Assembly: GCA_023435725.1 (NCBI GenBank)
Contig: JAEYRD010000106.1
Location: forward strand, 6,780 to 70,779
From: Pseudomonadota bacterium
GTDB taxonomy: Bacteria > Pseudomonadota > Alphaproteobacteria > Rhizobiales > Xanthobacteraceae
Length of the DNA stretch: 64,000 nt
Direction of reading: 5' to 3'
Below, piece by piece: positions 44,439-52,484 of this stretch. Within the stretch, counting starts at the first letter, position 1, and every line of letters starts with the position of its first letter. The notes under the pieces were generated by a model that was not told where the DNA came from, ran no database searches, and worked only from the letters and a program-made list of their open reading frames with translations. A program made the position numbers and the translations under genes.

Positions 44439-44789
44439 CTAGTGCGCGTCGTGCACTGCGCGGCTGTCCTTCGGCGCCTGCTCGCGATCGGTCATGCTGT
44501 AATCTCTGACGACGCTGGCGATGCGCAAATGATAATCGGCAAAAATCTGCGCCCTGCCCTTGGCCTGGGTGCGGCGGTGCTCCATCGTGTTGCGCCAGGC
44601 CTGCACTGCTGCCTCATCCCGCCAGAACGACACCGACAGGAGCTTGCCCTTCTCGGTCAAGCTTTCGAAACGCTCGACCGAGATGAAGCCGTCGATGGTT
44701 TGCAGGATCGGCTTCAGATCGGCCGCAAGGTCGAAATAGTCTTGGCGATGTTCCGGCTTGGGCCAGACTTCGAAAATGACGGCAATCAT
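44439..44789 (-). CDS. Antibiotic biosynthesis monooxygenase-fold protein
   Basis: A 116-residue dimeric ferredoxin-like alpha/beta-barrel protein (IAVIFEVWPKPEHRQDYFDL, then FESLTEKGKLLSVSFWRDEA). Family members are small monooxygenases or haem-degrading enzymes, but many have no known activity. It starts 28 bases after the NIPSNAP-family gene on the same strand; the two share a fold type and may act together. Confidence 0.85.
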   Translation of the reverse strand: MIAVIFEVWPKPEHRQDYFDLAADLKPILQTIDGFISVERFESLTEKGKLLSVSFWRDEAAVQAWRNTMEHRRTQAKGRAQIFADYHLRIASVVRDYSMTDREQAPKDSRAVHDAH

Positions 44790-44817
44790 GAGCGTCTCCA
44801 GCTGGCGGTGTTCTGGC

Positions 44818-45126
44818 CTACACTACCACCTTGCGCAGGAATGTGCGCTCTTCCGCGAGGATGAACTTGTTGTCCTCGGCAAAATGGAAATTGGCCATGC
44901 CCTCCGCATCCTGCCGCAGGCGGGCGCGATAGGCTTCATAGGCCGCGAGACTCTCGAACGTAATCAGCGCGAAGGCGATGTTGTTGGTGCCCTCGTGCGG
45001 CATGAAATAGCCGATGAGATCGCCGCCGCATTTCGGAATGATGGTGAGCCAGCGCTTCGAATATTCCTCGAACTGCGCGCGCTTGAACGGATCGAGCTGG
45101 TAACGGATGAAGACGGTGACGGACAT
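44818..45126 (-). CDS. NIPSNAP-family protein
   Basis: A 102-residue ferredoxin-like protein ([40 protein letters not shown]), matching the NIPSNAP family of dimeric alpha/beta-barrel proteins of unclear biochemical role. ATG 45126 with CAGGAG upstream is the start; the longer frame to 45276 crosses a palindromic repeat. It leads a two-gene cluster with the monooxygenase-fold gene. Confidence 0.88.
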   Translation of the reverse strand: MSVTVFIRYQLDPFKRAQFEEYSKRWLTIIPKCGGDLIGYFMPHEGTNNIAFALITFESLAAYEAYRARLRQDAEGMANFHFAEDNKFILAEERTFLRKVVV

Positions 45127-45147
45127 GATGGGCTCCTGACTTTTCGC

Positions 45148-45222
45148 CGTCATTGCGAGAAGCGCGATCGGCCCTGTCGCCGCTGGAGCAGTCTGGATTG
45201 CTTCGCTTCGCTCGCAATGACG
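45148..45222. repeat. Palindromic repeat, family A copy 3 (degenerate)
   Basis: The right arm (ggattgcttcgcttcgctcg...) is intact, while the left arm diverges after cgtcattgcgag. It lies between the divergent NIPSNAP and ArsR-type genes. Confidence 0.65.
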
Positions 45223-45282
45223 TGTTTGCGCAAGACACGCTACGCCCTTGTCCGACCGCAATGCTTCGGCTACCATCGAAGC

Positions 45283-45981
45283 ATGAAATCAGGCCCCGAC
45301 ATCGCCATGGTCGCTTCGCTGGTCGGCGACCCCGCCCGCGCCAATATGCTCACCGCGCTGATGAACGGCCGCGCGCTGACCGCGAGCGAGCTGGCGCAGG
45401 AGGCCGGCATCACGCCGCAGACCGCGAGTTCGCATCTCGCGAAGCTGGAAGCCGGCGGACTGATCGAACCGGAGAAGCAGGGCCGCCACCGCTACTACCG
45501 CCTCACCGACGACGACGTCGCCGGCGTGCTCGAGGGCCTTGCGGGCCTCGCCGCGCGGACCGGCCACATGCGCGTGCGCACCGGGCCGAAGGATCCGGCG
45601 CTGCGGCGCGCGCGCATCTGCTACGATCATCTTGCCGGCGACCTCGGCGTGCAGATGCTCGATACCATGCGCGAGCGGCAACTGGTCAGGCAGAAGAAAC
45701 AGGAGATCGAGCTGACGGCCGAGGGCGAGCGCTTTCTCGCCAAGCATCTGCAGATCTCGCCCGAGACGCTCGCCCATCCGCGCCGCCCGATATGCAAGGC
45801 CTGCCTCGACTGGAGCGAGCGGCGCCACCATCTCGCCGGCACGCTCGGGGCCGCCATGATGCAGCGCTTCGCCGAGTTGAAATGGGCTGCGCGCGATCCC
45901 ACGCCCGGCAGCCGCGTCGTGAACTTTACCCGCACCGGCGAGAAGCAGTTTGCGGCATTGTTCGGGAACGCCAAGGACTAA
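45283..45981 (+). CDS. ArsR-family helix-turn-helix regulator with C-terminal domain
   Basis: A 232-residue protein. The N-terminal winged helix (about 1-90) has the ArsR pattern: [17 protein letters not shown], then [20 protein letters not shown] and [13 protein letters not shown]. The longer-than-usual C-terminal part holds [15 protein letters not shown], a Cys-containing [18 protein letters not shown] and a final [10 protein letters not shown]. ArsR proteins are usually metal- or redox-sensing repressors. The Cys pair here could be a sensor, but that is a guess. It is divergent from the NIPSNAP gene, a possible target. Confidence 0.87.
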   Translation: MKSGPDIAMVASLVGDPARANMLTALMNGRALTASELAQEAGITPQTASSHLAKLEAGGLIEPEKQGRHRYYRLTDDDVAGVLEGLAGLAARTGHMRVRTGPKDPALRRARICYDHLAGDLGVQMLDTMRERQLVRQKKQEIELTAEGERFLAKHLQISPETLAHPRRPICKACLDWSERRHHLAGTLGAAMMQRFAELKWAARDPTPGSRVVNFTRTGEKQFAALFGNAKD

Positions 45982-46010
45982 ACACAACTGCGTGTGAACA
46001 ACGTCCCTCG

Positions 46011-46037
46011 TGATGGCCGGGCTTGACCCGGCCATCA
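46011..46037. terminator. Hairpin after ArsR-type gene
   Basis: An 11-bp perfect stem tgatggccggg/cccggccatca with loop CTTGA, 30 bases after the stop codon, followed by CCGTCTTTA. It may equally be a repeat element (compare 43310-43332). Confidence 0.5.
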
Positions 46038-46098
46038 CCGTCTTTAATGCGGCTCGTACGTGGATGCCCGGGACAAGCCCGGGTTGACGGAGATTACT

Positions 46099-47109
46099 AT
46101 GAACCGCGCCCTCCCAGCGGCCCTCTGCGCCGCCCTCATCGCCTCTTCCCTCATCTCCGCTCGCGCCACGGACACGACCCCACGCGAGCCCTACGGCATC
46201 GCGCTCGAAGGCTTCGCCTATCCCTATCCCGTGCATCTCTTGCCGGTCGTCAATGACGGCGAGCAGCTCAGCATGGCCTATATGGACGTCGCGCCAGTGC
46301 AGCCGAACGGCCGCACCGTGGTGTTGCTGCACGGGCGCAATTTTCCGTCGAGCTATTGGGCGCCCGTGATCAAGATGCTGAGCGAGGCCGGCTATCGCGT
46401 CGTGGTGCCGGACCAGATCGGCTTCGGCAAATCCTCCAAGCCCACGGGTGAACTGCATTTCGACACGCTGGCGCGCAACACCATCGCGCTGCTCGATCAT
46501 CTCGGAATCGGCAAGGCCGACATCGTCGCCCATTCGCTCGGCGGCATGCTGGGTGTGCGCATCGCCCGCGCCTATCCCGAGCGCGTCGCCCATCTCGTGC
46601 TGACGGCGCCGATCGGGCTGGAGGACTATCGCCTCTACGTTCCGCCGACGCCGACCGAGAAGATCATCGAGACCGAGGACAAGCTCACCGCCGACGGCTA
46701 CCGCAAGCAGCTCCAGACCAATTACGCGATCAAGCTGCCGCCGGATGCGATCACGCCGTTCATCGATGCCCGCTTCAACATCAAGGGCAGCCCCGACTAT
46801 CCGCGCTGGCTGCGTGCCTTCGTCAGCTCCGGCCAGATGATCTATCGCGAGCCGGTCGCACACGAGATCCCCCTCATCACCGAACCGACACTGTTCATCA
46901 TGGGCGCCGACGACCACAACGCGCCGGGCCGGCCGAACGCGCCGGAGGCGTTGCGCGCCAAGATGGGGCAGAACGTCGCACTCGCGACGGCGCTCGCCGC
47001 GAAGATGCCGAACGCGCGGGCCGAAGTGATTCCGGACACTGGCCACCTCGTCTTCCTCGAAGCGCCGGAGAAGTACAAGGAACTGGTGCTGGGCTTTCTC
47101 GACCGCTAA
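46099..47109 (+). CDS. Alpha/beta hydrolase, exported
   Basis: A 336-residue hydrolase with signal peptide (MNRALPAALCAALIASSLI...). Catalytic elements: oxyanion segment LLHGRNFPSSYW, nucleophile elbow AHSLGGM, acid segment FIMGADDHNAPG and His in DTGHLVFLEAP. The frame opens at 46060; ATG 46099 has GGAG 7 bases upstream. Substrate unknown; the family includes haloalkane dehalogenase-like and epoxide-hydrolase-like esterases. Confidence 0.9.
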   Translation: MNRALPAALCAALIASSLISARATDTTPREPYGIALEGFAYPYPVHLLPVVNDGEQLSMAYMDVAPVQPNGRTVVLLHGRNFPSSYWAPVIKMLSEAGYRVVVPDQIGFGKSSKPTGELHFDTLARNTIALLDHLGIGKADIVAHSLGGMLGVRIARAYPERVAHLVLTAPIGLEDYRLYVPPTPTEKIIETEDKLTADGYRKQLQTNYAIKLPPDAITPFIDARFNIKGSPDYPRWLRAFVSSGQMIYREPVAHEIPLITEPTLFIMGADDHNAPGRPNAPEALRAKMGQNVALATALAAKMPNARAEVIPDTGHLVFLEAPEKYKELVLGFLDR

Positions 47110-47255
47110 AGCGCGTTGAGATTGGGATGAATCGTCATCGCGCTTTAGATTATTGTTCGAGCATGATCTCCGCGCAAACGCGCTCCGCGTATCGCGGGGG
47201 AAAACCGCTTCACACCTTGCGCTAACGCGGCCCTTCGGGTCCGGATCATGCTCTG
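47105..47255. repeat. Intergenic palindromic repeat, family C copy 2
   Basis: Same element as 16775-16907, starting within the hydrolase stop region: ctaaagcgcgttgagattgg with the partner tcatcgcgctttag, then gcatgatctccgcgcaaacg to ggatcatgctctgg. The rest of the gap to 47447 holds nothing recognised. Confidence 0.75.
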
Positions 47256-47447
47256 GCGCCATTCCTGTCGCGTGAAGCCGCATGCGGAGAATGTTCATGC
47301 CGCATTCAGGTCATGATTGGCAGGTTTGGATCGCGGCGTGTCGACACGCCCCCAAATTTAACGTGTCGAATCGTGTCTTTTGAATCATTGTGCGCCGCAA
47401 GCGCCAAGCCCCAAAGACTTGCCCCCAAGGACGAGAAGGAAGATCGA

Positions 47448-47699
47448 ATGAAATATCTGTTTGCCGCCGCCATGCTCGCCAGCGCGGTCGTTGGTTTCAG
47501 CGAGGCGGCCAGCGCCGCGCAGGGTTGCGGCCCCGGCTGGTACCGTGGCCCCTATGGCCACTGCCGTCCGATGCGCGGCGGCCCGGTTGTCGTGGCCCCC
47601 GGGCCGGTCGTGGTCGCTCCGCCGGTCGTCGTCGCGCCGCGTGCCCGAGTCTGCCCCTATGGCTTCCGCTGGTACGCCGGCCGTTGCCGTCCGATCTGA
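47448..47699 (+). CDS. Small secreted protein, Gly/Pro/Val-rich with Cys pairs
   Basis: An 83-residue protein with signal peptide MKYLFAAAMLASAVVGFSEA. The mature part has GCGPGWYRGPYGHCRPMRGG, repeated VVVAP segments, and a final VCPYGFRWYAGRCRPI. The two C-x7-10-C modules at either end suggest two disulphides. GAAGGAAG precedes the ATG. Function unknown; a terminator follows. Confidence 0.78.
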   Translation: MKYLFAAAMLASAVVGFSEAASAAQGCGPGWYRGPYGHCRPMRGGPVVVAPGPVVVAPPVVVAPRARVCPYGFRWYAGRCRPI

Positions 47700-47723
47700 T
47701 CTGACCTTTTCGTAACGACGAGA

Positions 47724-47759
47724 TGGCCGCGCGGCGAAAGCCGACGCGGCCATTTTTTT
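47724..47759 (+). terminator. Rho-independent terminator
   Basis: Stem tggccgcg...cgcggcca with an inner cggc/gccg pair and GAAA loop, followed by seven T. It ends the small secreted protein gene. Confidence 0.8.
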
Positions 47760-47771
47760 ACCCGTGATTGA

Positions 47772-47812
47772 AAATGAACAAAAACGGGGACCGCAAGCTG
47801 CGGTCCCCGTTT
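47772..47812 (-). terminator. Rho-independent terminator
   Basis: A 14-bp perfect stem (47782-47795 with 47799-47812) around a 3-base loop. On the minus strand it is followed by a T-rich stretch, ending the His/Trp-rich gene 47844-48134. Confidence 0.8.
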
Positions 47813-47843
47813 GGCGTCGACAGGCTGCGTTGCTGACGCGACG

Positions 47844-48134
47844 TTACCAGTGCCGCCAGTGGTGGCGATGCCAGCGGTGGCGCCAGCCCCAGTGACGATG
47901 GCGCCAACCCCAATGGCGATGATGCCAGTGGCCATGACCGTGCCAATGCACCTGCTCGGGCTTGAGCTGCGCGGCTTCCTCACTCGTGGTGACGGCGGGA
48001 TGAGCGTCCGGATTGCCTCGCGGCATGCTGATATCACCGAGCGGCGACAACGGCGCGGCCTGTGCAGTGGCGGTGAACGCGGCGGCTCCCGCCGCGACAC
48101 CGATAGCAAGTTTCAAGAAGTTCCGGCGCTCCAT
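47844..48134 (-). CDS. Small exported His/Trp/Arg-rich protein, Tat-like signal
   Basis: A 96-residue protein. The N-terminus has a twin-arginine-type motif (RRNFLKLAIG) and a hydrophobic core ending at AQAAP. The C-terminal 35 residues are almost all His, Trp, Arg and Gly (HWHGHGHWHHRHWGW and on), giving more than a dozen His. Such a tail could bind transition metals or membranes, but no family function is known to me. A strong terminator follows. Confidence 0.75.
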   Translation of the reverse strand: MERRNFLKLAIGVAAGAAAFTATAQAAPLSPLGDISMPRGNPDAHPAVTTSEEAAQLKPEQVHWHGHGHWHHRHWGWRHRHWGWRHRWHRHHWRHW

Positions 48135-48252
48135 GACATATCCTCTGGGCTATCGAGCAAGTGATGCCGAGGAAGTGTCGCGGTCTCGACATGAACTGCC
48201 GCTGAATCGCGCGTTCAGGTTCATTGAAAATGACAGGGACGCTTCGTAGCCC

Positions 48253-48567
48253 CTACTTCGCAAACTCCTGCGCCAGCACCAGCGTCTCGCGCGATCGCTT
48301 CACATCGGGCCAGTCGCGGTTGAAATCGGCGACGAGCTGCTTCAATGCATCGCCCTTCAGCATCGCAGCTAACTTGGCCTCGTCATCGAACTGATACATC
48401 GCCTGATGCAGCGAGGGATCGTCCAGGCTCCAGAACCGCCAGGCTTTGCTCACGCCGAATGCCTTCACCGCGTCGGGCACATGTTCGCTCTCGTACCATC
48501 TGTCGAAAGCGGCGCGCTGGCTGGCATCGGAGACGATGGCGCGGACGACGAAGAAGGCGGCGGGCAT
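48253..48567 (-). CDS. Small ferredoxin-fold hypothetical protein
   Basis: A 104-residue soluble protein (PAAFFVVRAIVSDASQRAAF, then WYESEHVPDAVKAFG) resembling dimeric alpha/beta-barrel proteins with the WYxxEHxP motif. Function unknown. GGGAGGA lies upstream of the ATG. Confidence 0.75.
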   Translation of the reverse strand: MPAAFFVVRAIVSDASQRAAFDRWYESEHVPDAVKAFGVSKAWRFWSLDDPSLHQAMYQFDDEAKLAAMLKGDALKQLVADFNRDWPDVKRSRETLVLAQEFAK

Positions 48568-48762
48568 TGGATCTCCTCCCGTTGTTCGGCATCAGCATAG
48601 CCGGTTATAGCTCAGGCCGTAGCGGACGCGCGCGCTGGCCTGCGCATCACATCAGCTTGATCGGCGCGTTGCCTTGCGATTCCTGCTCACGCAGCGTAGC
48701 CTTCCACCACAGGTAGCTCATTCCAAAGCGATCTGTCGGGTTCGGCCTAGCGGGAGAGAGCG

Positions 48763-49419
48763 ATGGTGGACCAGGTCTCATCTCAGGTCACGTCTCAGGT
48801 TTCATGGCACCTTGCCGGTGACTATTTCGAAAATTGCAGTTGCAGCATCGTGTGTCCGTGCCTCGTATCGGCGGGTCCCCCGCTGACCGCGCGACCGACC
48901 GAGGGCTTCTGCAACGTGCCGCTGATCTTTCACATCGAGAGCGGCCGCTACGGAGACACAGCGCTCGATGGTCTGAACGTTCTGGTTGTCCTCCAGGCGC
49001 CCGGCGTCATGGCCGATGGAAACTGGTCGCAGGCCACCTATGTCGATCAGCGCGCCGACGATCAGCAGACCGAGGCCCTGGCTGCGATCTTCGGCGGCGC
49101 GGCCGGTGGTCCCATGGCCGCGTTCACGCCGCTGATCAGCAAGAACCTGGGTGTAAGCAAGGTCCCGATCACATTCCGGATCGACGGCAAGACGCGGTCC
49201 GCGGAAATCCCGGGTATCCTGCACATGTCCGTCGATCCGTTGCCGACCATGCATCCGAGCGGGGAAATCTGTGCGAACATCGGCCATCCGGTGAGCCCCG
49301 ACAGGATGGTGATGGCGGTCGGCGCCCCCGGCAATACGTTCAGCGATCGTGGCATGCGCTGGGATAATTCGGGCAAGAATGGCCTCTATGCGCCGATCCA
49401 GTGGTCGAACCGGGCCTGA
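48763..49419 (+). CDS. DUF1326 protein with N-terminal Cys cluster
   Basis: A 218-residue protein. Near the N-terminus NCSCSIVCPC places Cys at 25, 27, 31 and 33, a likely metal-binding or redox cluster conserved in DUF1326. The rest is beta-rich (VPITFRIDGKTRSAEIPGIL, then MHPSGEICANIGHPVSP). A gene for a DUF2182 membrane protein follows after a 51-base gap on the same strand; these two families are commonly found as neighbours. GGGAGAG precedes the ATG. Biochemical function unknown. Confidence 0.88.
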   Translation: MVDQVSSQVTSQVSWHLAGDYFENCSCSIVCPCLVSAGPPLTARPTEGFCNVPLIFHIESGRYGDTALDGLNVLVVLQAPGVMADGNWSQATYVDQRADDQQTEALAAIFGGAAGGPMAAFTPLISKNLGVSKVPITFRIDGKTRSAEIPGILHMSVDPLPTMHPSGEICANIGHPVSPDRMVMAVGAPGNTFSDRGMRWDNSGKNGLYAPIQWSNRA

Positions 49420-49470
49420 TGCCGCTCCTGGTCTGACGGCTCACGAGAAGACCGGCTACACGCATCGCAA

Positions 49471-50292
49471 ATGACCGACAGCGCCCTCGAAACCGTGCTG
49501 CGGCGCGACCGCTGGATCGTCGGCGGCGCGATCGGGATCATCGTCGCGCTGGCATGGGGCTATGTGCTGTGGCTCGCCAACGACATGGACATGGGCGGCA
49601 TGGACATGACCGGCTTTCGCATGATTCCGGCGGGGATCGGAATCATGCTGCCGGCCGATGCGCCGTGGCGAGCGATCGAGTTCGCTTACGTGTTCCTGAT
49701 GTGGGCGGTGATGATGGTCGGAATGATGGCGCCATCGGCAACGCCCATGATCCTCATGTACGCCCGCGTGGGTCGACAGGCGAAGGCGCAGGGCAAGCCG
49801 TTCGCGGCGACCGGCTGGTTCGCGGCCGGTTATCTCCTCGCCTGGAGCGGCTTTTCGCTGGCGGCAACCTTTCTGCAATGGCTGGTCGAGCGCGCAGCCC
49901 TGCTGGACTCCCGGATGACGCTCGCCAGCAACCTGCTCGGCGGATTCGTGCTGGTCGCGGCCGGTATCTACCAATGGACGCCGCTCAAGGACGCCTGTCT
50001 CGTCCAATGCCAGTCGCCGCTTCTGTTTCTGATGCGCCACGGCGGCTTTCGCGACCAGCCGGCCGGCTGCCTTCTGCTGGGGCTTCGGCACGGCGGCTAT
50101 TGTGTCGGCTGCTGCTGGCTCTTGATGGCGCTGTTGTTCATAGGCGGCGTGATGAACGTGCTTTGGATAGCGCTTTTGGCGCTGCTCGTCCTGCTGGAGA
50201 AGCTGACGCCGGTCGGACGATGGATCGCGCGTGCTGCCGGCCTTGCATGCGCGATTGCGGGCGCGTGGCTGCTGGTGTGGTCGATGCGGTGA
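49471..50292 (+). CDS. DUF2182 predicted metal-binding membrane protein
   Basis: A 273-residue inner-membrane protein of about seven helices. After the first helix comes a Met/Asp-rich loop, NDMDMGGMDMTGFRM. Later conserved segments are YQWTPLKDACLVQCQSP and HGGYCVGCCW, with clustered Cys and His. The family is described as predicted metal-binding. It sits 51 bases after the DUF1326 gene, suggesting a joint role. Copper or another soft metal would suit Met/Cys ligands, but this is inference. Confidence 0.88.
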   Translation: MTDSALETVLRRDRWIVGGAIGIIVALAWGYVLWLANDMDMGGMDMTGFRMIPAGIGIMLPADAPWRAIEFAYVFLMWAVMMVGMMAPSATPMILMYARVGRQAKAQGKPFAATGWFAAGYLLAWSGFSLAATFLQWLVERAALLDSRMTLASNLLGGFVLVAAGIYQWTPLKDACLVQCQSPLLFLMRHGGFRDQPAGCLLLGLRHGGYCVGCCWLLMALLFIGGVMNVLWIALLALLVLLEKLTPVGRWIARAAGLACAIAGAWLLVWSMR

Positions 50293-50359
50293 CGCGCTGA
50301 GTGCTGCGATGAAGCAGGTTGCGCCGGCCACCCGCGACCGGCGCGCCTCGGCTGACCGG

Positions 50360-50806
50360 CTAAACCCACCCTCCCCGCGCCATGACGGCGGCACAGAGCA
50401 GGATGACCACGATGGCAGCAAGCTCGCCGTGGATGATCGACGACACCAGCCGCTTCTGCCTCGCGTCGAGCACGGGCGCCTGCCCCGCCTTGATCGACGC
50501 ACCCCATGACAAGAACTCCTGCGTCGGGATGACCGACAACGCCCCAAGGATGACAAAGAGCGTGATTTTCGCCAGGAACGCGTAGCTATGGAGGTAGTAG
50601 TCGTAGCCTTTCTCGAAGAAGAGCACTCGCAACAGCCCGACGATGAACAGCCCCGCGGCGGCGGCGCCCAACACGACATCGGTGACCTGAAGCCGTCGTG
50701 CGATCGACACCGTCAGTTCCTGCCGGATCAGCGTGAACTCGACCGCGACCGCTGCGACCAGCGTGAAGGCGCACAAGTGATGGAAGAAAGCGAACAGCGT
50801 GGACAT
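50360..50806 (-). CDS. DUF2214 membrane protein
   Basis: A 148-residue protein with four membrane helices, including HHLCAFTLVAAVAVEFTLIR with conserved His near the N-terminus and KITLFVILGALSVIPTQEFL. It matches the DUF2214 family. AGGAAT lies upstream of the ATG. It is convergent with the DUF2182 gene. His residues in membrane helices could bind haem, but nothing proves this. Confidence 0.85.
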   Translation of the reverse strand: MSTLFAFFHHLCAFTLVAAVAVEFTLIRQELTVSIARRLQVTDVVLGAAAAGLFIVGLLRVLFFEKGYDYYLHSYAFLAKITLFVILGALSVIPTQEFLSWGASIKAGQAPVLDARQKRLVSSIIHGELAAIVVILLCAAVMARGGWV

Positions 50807-50922
50807 GGCAAATTCCTGATAGCTCGACGAGCGTCATCAACCGGACGCAGCTTACCCGGCGTTATTCATCCCGTCACAACCGCCGGAACGAAGCAAGTTG
50901 CTTCAAACTATTCCGGCCAAAG

Positions 50923-51051
50923 GTGACACGCGGCCGCATCGACTATCTCAAAGAGCAGGTTGCCCGCGCCGAGCGTCTGGCGAAGGCCATCCTCGACCAG
51001 GAAACCGTGGAGCGGATTCACGCGTTCGCAGCGAATGCCACGCGGAGTTGA
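50923..51051 (+). CDS. Short conserved-type ORF (42 aa)
   Basis: A frame from GTG at 50923 encodes 42 residues beginning VTRGRIDYLKEQVARAERLA and ending AANATRS. Short helical proteins with RIDYLKEQ-type and RAERLA segments are common in Bradyrhizobium. No ribosome site is clear, so it may be real or a remnant of a longer gene. The rest of the 50807-51144 gap holds nothing else. Confidence 0.4.
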   Translation: MTRGRIDYLKEQVARAERLAKAILDQETVERIHAFAANATRS

Positions 51052-51144
51052 TGGTGCAGATGTAAGCTAGTTCACAATGAACCGAGTGACAGAAGCACTA
51101 GCCTTGCTGTGGCAGCAACTCCGTTGCCTCATAGGAGGTGTATC

Positions 51145-51414
51145 ATGAAGACCGCACTTCTTATTGCAGCCACATTAGCCTTTGGTGTCGTATCAGCTAA
51201 TGCTGGTAGTAATCAGCATCATGTTTCATCACTCCATCAGAAACACAGATCAGCCGTGATGGTTGTTGGTGCTCCACCAATAGGCAGTAATATTGACGAA
51301 CGCCCCGCTTTGGCACTCTACAGGCAGAATCTCCACGACTCGGGCTACAATCCCAAGCAGGACATGGATCAAGGTGGTCATATGTGCGTGTCCTGTAATT
51401 ATTACGGCAATTGA
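51145..51414 (+). CDS. Small secreted protein with C-terminal CxxC
   Basis: An 89-residue protein with signal peptide MKTALLIAATLAFGVVSANA, a polar His/Gln-rich middle, and a C-terminal MCVSCNYYGN. An excellent ribosome site (TAGGAGG) precedes the ATG. The coding sequence is visibly richer in A and T than its neighbours, hinting at transfer or recent origin. Function unknown; a CxxC so near the end could bind metal or act in thiol exchange. Confidence 0.72.
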   Translation: MKTALLIAATLAFGVVSANAGSNQHHVSSLHQKHRSAVMVVGAPPIGSNIDERPALALYRQNLHDSGYNPKQDMDQGGHMCVSCNYYGN

Positions 51415-51538
51415 CTAAGCTGGTGCCGTGACGACCGAGAGCGGGATAACCGCACATCGAGCAGCCGGTGAAGGAGAACCGGAGCGGATGTGCAAATAGA
51501 AACCTTGCACTTTCTCAAGACTAGCTTCGCCAAAAAAT

Positions 51539-51584
51539 AGCCCCCAAAGGTTCCCATTATGGGTTTCCTCTCGGGGGCTTTTTT
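51539..51584 (+). terminator. Rho-independent terminator
   Basis: agccccc (51539-51545) pairs with gggggct (51573-51579), with an inner ccca/tggg pair, followed by six T. It ends about 125 bases after the secreted protein gene; the stretch between holds nothing recognised. Confidence 0.7.
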
Positions 51585-51684
51585 GTTCGCGCGCCCCATT
51601 GCTCAGCCGTGCGTTCTGGTTCGCAAGACGCCTTCTTGCTCTATCGCGTCGCGAGCGTGCCGTTCCGCGATCGAAGCGCCGCCA

Positions 51685-52032
51685 TCAGACCAGCTTCATC
51701 GGCGTATCAGCGACGACGCGAAGGTCGATCCTGCCGATCAACGCCGAACGGCGCGCCTCGGCAGCACCGATGGCGCTCTCGGTTTGCTGCAACGTGCTGA
51801 TGTTCGAACCGAGCGACACGATCCCGCCCAGCACCAGGGCGATAGATCCGAGCGCAGCGGTCAGACCTGCCCCAAACAGACCGAGGATCGTGATCAGCAG
51901 CAGTGCGACACCACCGCCGATCGCTATCTTGGACGCCAGAATGAACTTCCGACATCGTTCGGCGATCTCAGCGAGCGCCGCGATCCGATCTTCGATGTCG
52001 GAAATTTCGTCGGTCGGATCGTCTTCGGTCAT
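51685..52032 (-). CDS. Hypothetical membrane protein
   Basis: A 115-residue protein with an acidic helical N-terminus (TEDDPTDEISDIEDRIAA), two membrane helices (IAIGGGVALLLITILGLFGA and a second Leu/Gly-rich one) and a basic C-terminus. Its start overlaps the stop of the upstream gene by 4 bases (ATGA), so the two are co-translated. No known family. Confidence 0.75.
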   Translation of the reverse strand: MTEDDPTDEISDIEDRIAALAEIAERCRKFILASKIAIGGGVALLLITILGLFGAGLTAALGSIALVLGGIVSLGSNISTLQQTESAIGAAEARRSALIGRIDLRVVADTPMKLV

Positions 52033-52352
52033 CGTTGAGCAAGCTCGAGCGCGAGTTCTAGTTTACGACGATCTGGCTTCGTAATGTGCCTACAGGTCTC
52101 CAAGTAGTCCTTGATGCCGCTTTTTTCGAAGACAATCTCTGTGCTGCTCGCGTCACGCGGAAGCTCAATATGAACGTCAGTCACCCCATCAACGAGGATA
52201 TCGTACAGTTCCTCTGTTTGTTCTGGAATGTAGCATACGATGTAGATGTTCCCAGTGATTGACTGCAGACGATGCCGAAGCAGTGATAACGGCCTCCGTG
52301 ACGCCAACGCCATTAGCAATTGCTCACGGCCTGCTTCCAGCTCCCGGATCAT
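52029..52352 (-). CDS. Hypothetical protein coupled to the membrane protein gene
   Basis: About 107 residues from ATG 52352 (MIRELEAGREQLLMAL); a longer frame to 52415 begins inside palindromic repeat B2 and is less likely, though GTG 52382 is possible. The fold looks alpha/beta: ITGNIYIVCYIPEQTEELYD, then ASSTEIVFEKSGIKDYLE. No family recognised. It overlaps the downstream membrane protein gene by 4 bases, implying a common function. Confidence 0.65.
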   Translation of the reverse strand: MIRELEAGREQLLMALASRRPLSLLRHRLQSITGNIYIVCYIPEQTEELYDILVDGVTDVHIELPRDASSTEIVFEKSGIKDYLETCRHITKPDRRKLELALELAQR

Positions 52353-52404
52353 TTGCTTTTCCGAAAGACGGCGCGGCGTCACTGCGCTCCCCTGCTTCCG
52401 ACCG

Positions 52405-52478
52405 GTAGCCCGCATGAGCGAAGCGACATGCGGGGACCTGAGTTAAGACCCGGATGTCGCTACGCTCATCCGGGCTAC
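52405..52478. repeat. Palindromic repeat, family B copy 2
   Basis: Imperfect 30-bp inverted arms (52405-52434 and 52449-52478), left arm gtagcccgcatgagcgaagc. Related to 36650-36735. It lies just after the pccB stop and may act in transcript ending. Confidence 0.65.
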
Positions 52479-52484
52479 GTATTC

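Noticed and set aside
44758..45282. N-terminal extension of the ArsR-type gene
   Set aside because: It overlaps the opposite-strand NIPSNAP gene and palindromic repeat A3; the HTH begins normally after ATG 45283.
45289..47298. A 669-codon minus-strand open frame
   Set aside because: It covers two well-supported plus-strand genes (ArsR-type and alpha/beta hydrolase) and an intergenic hairpin.
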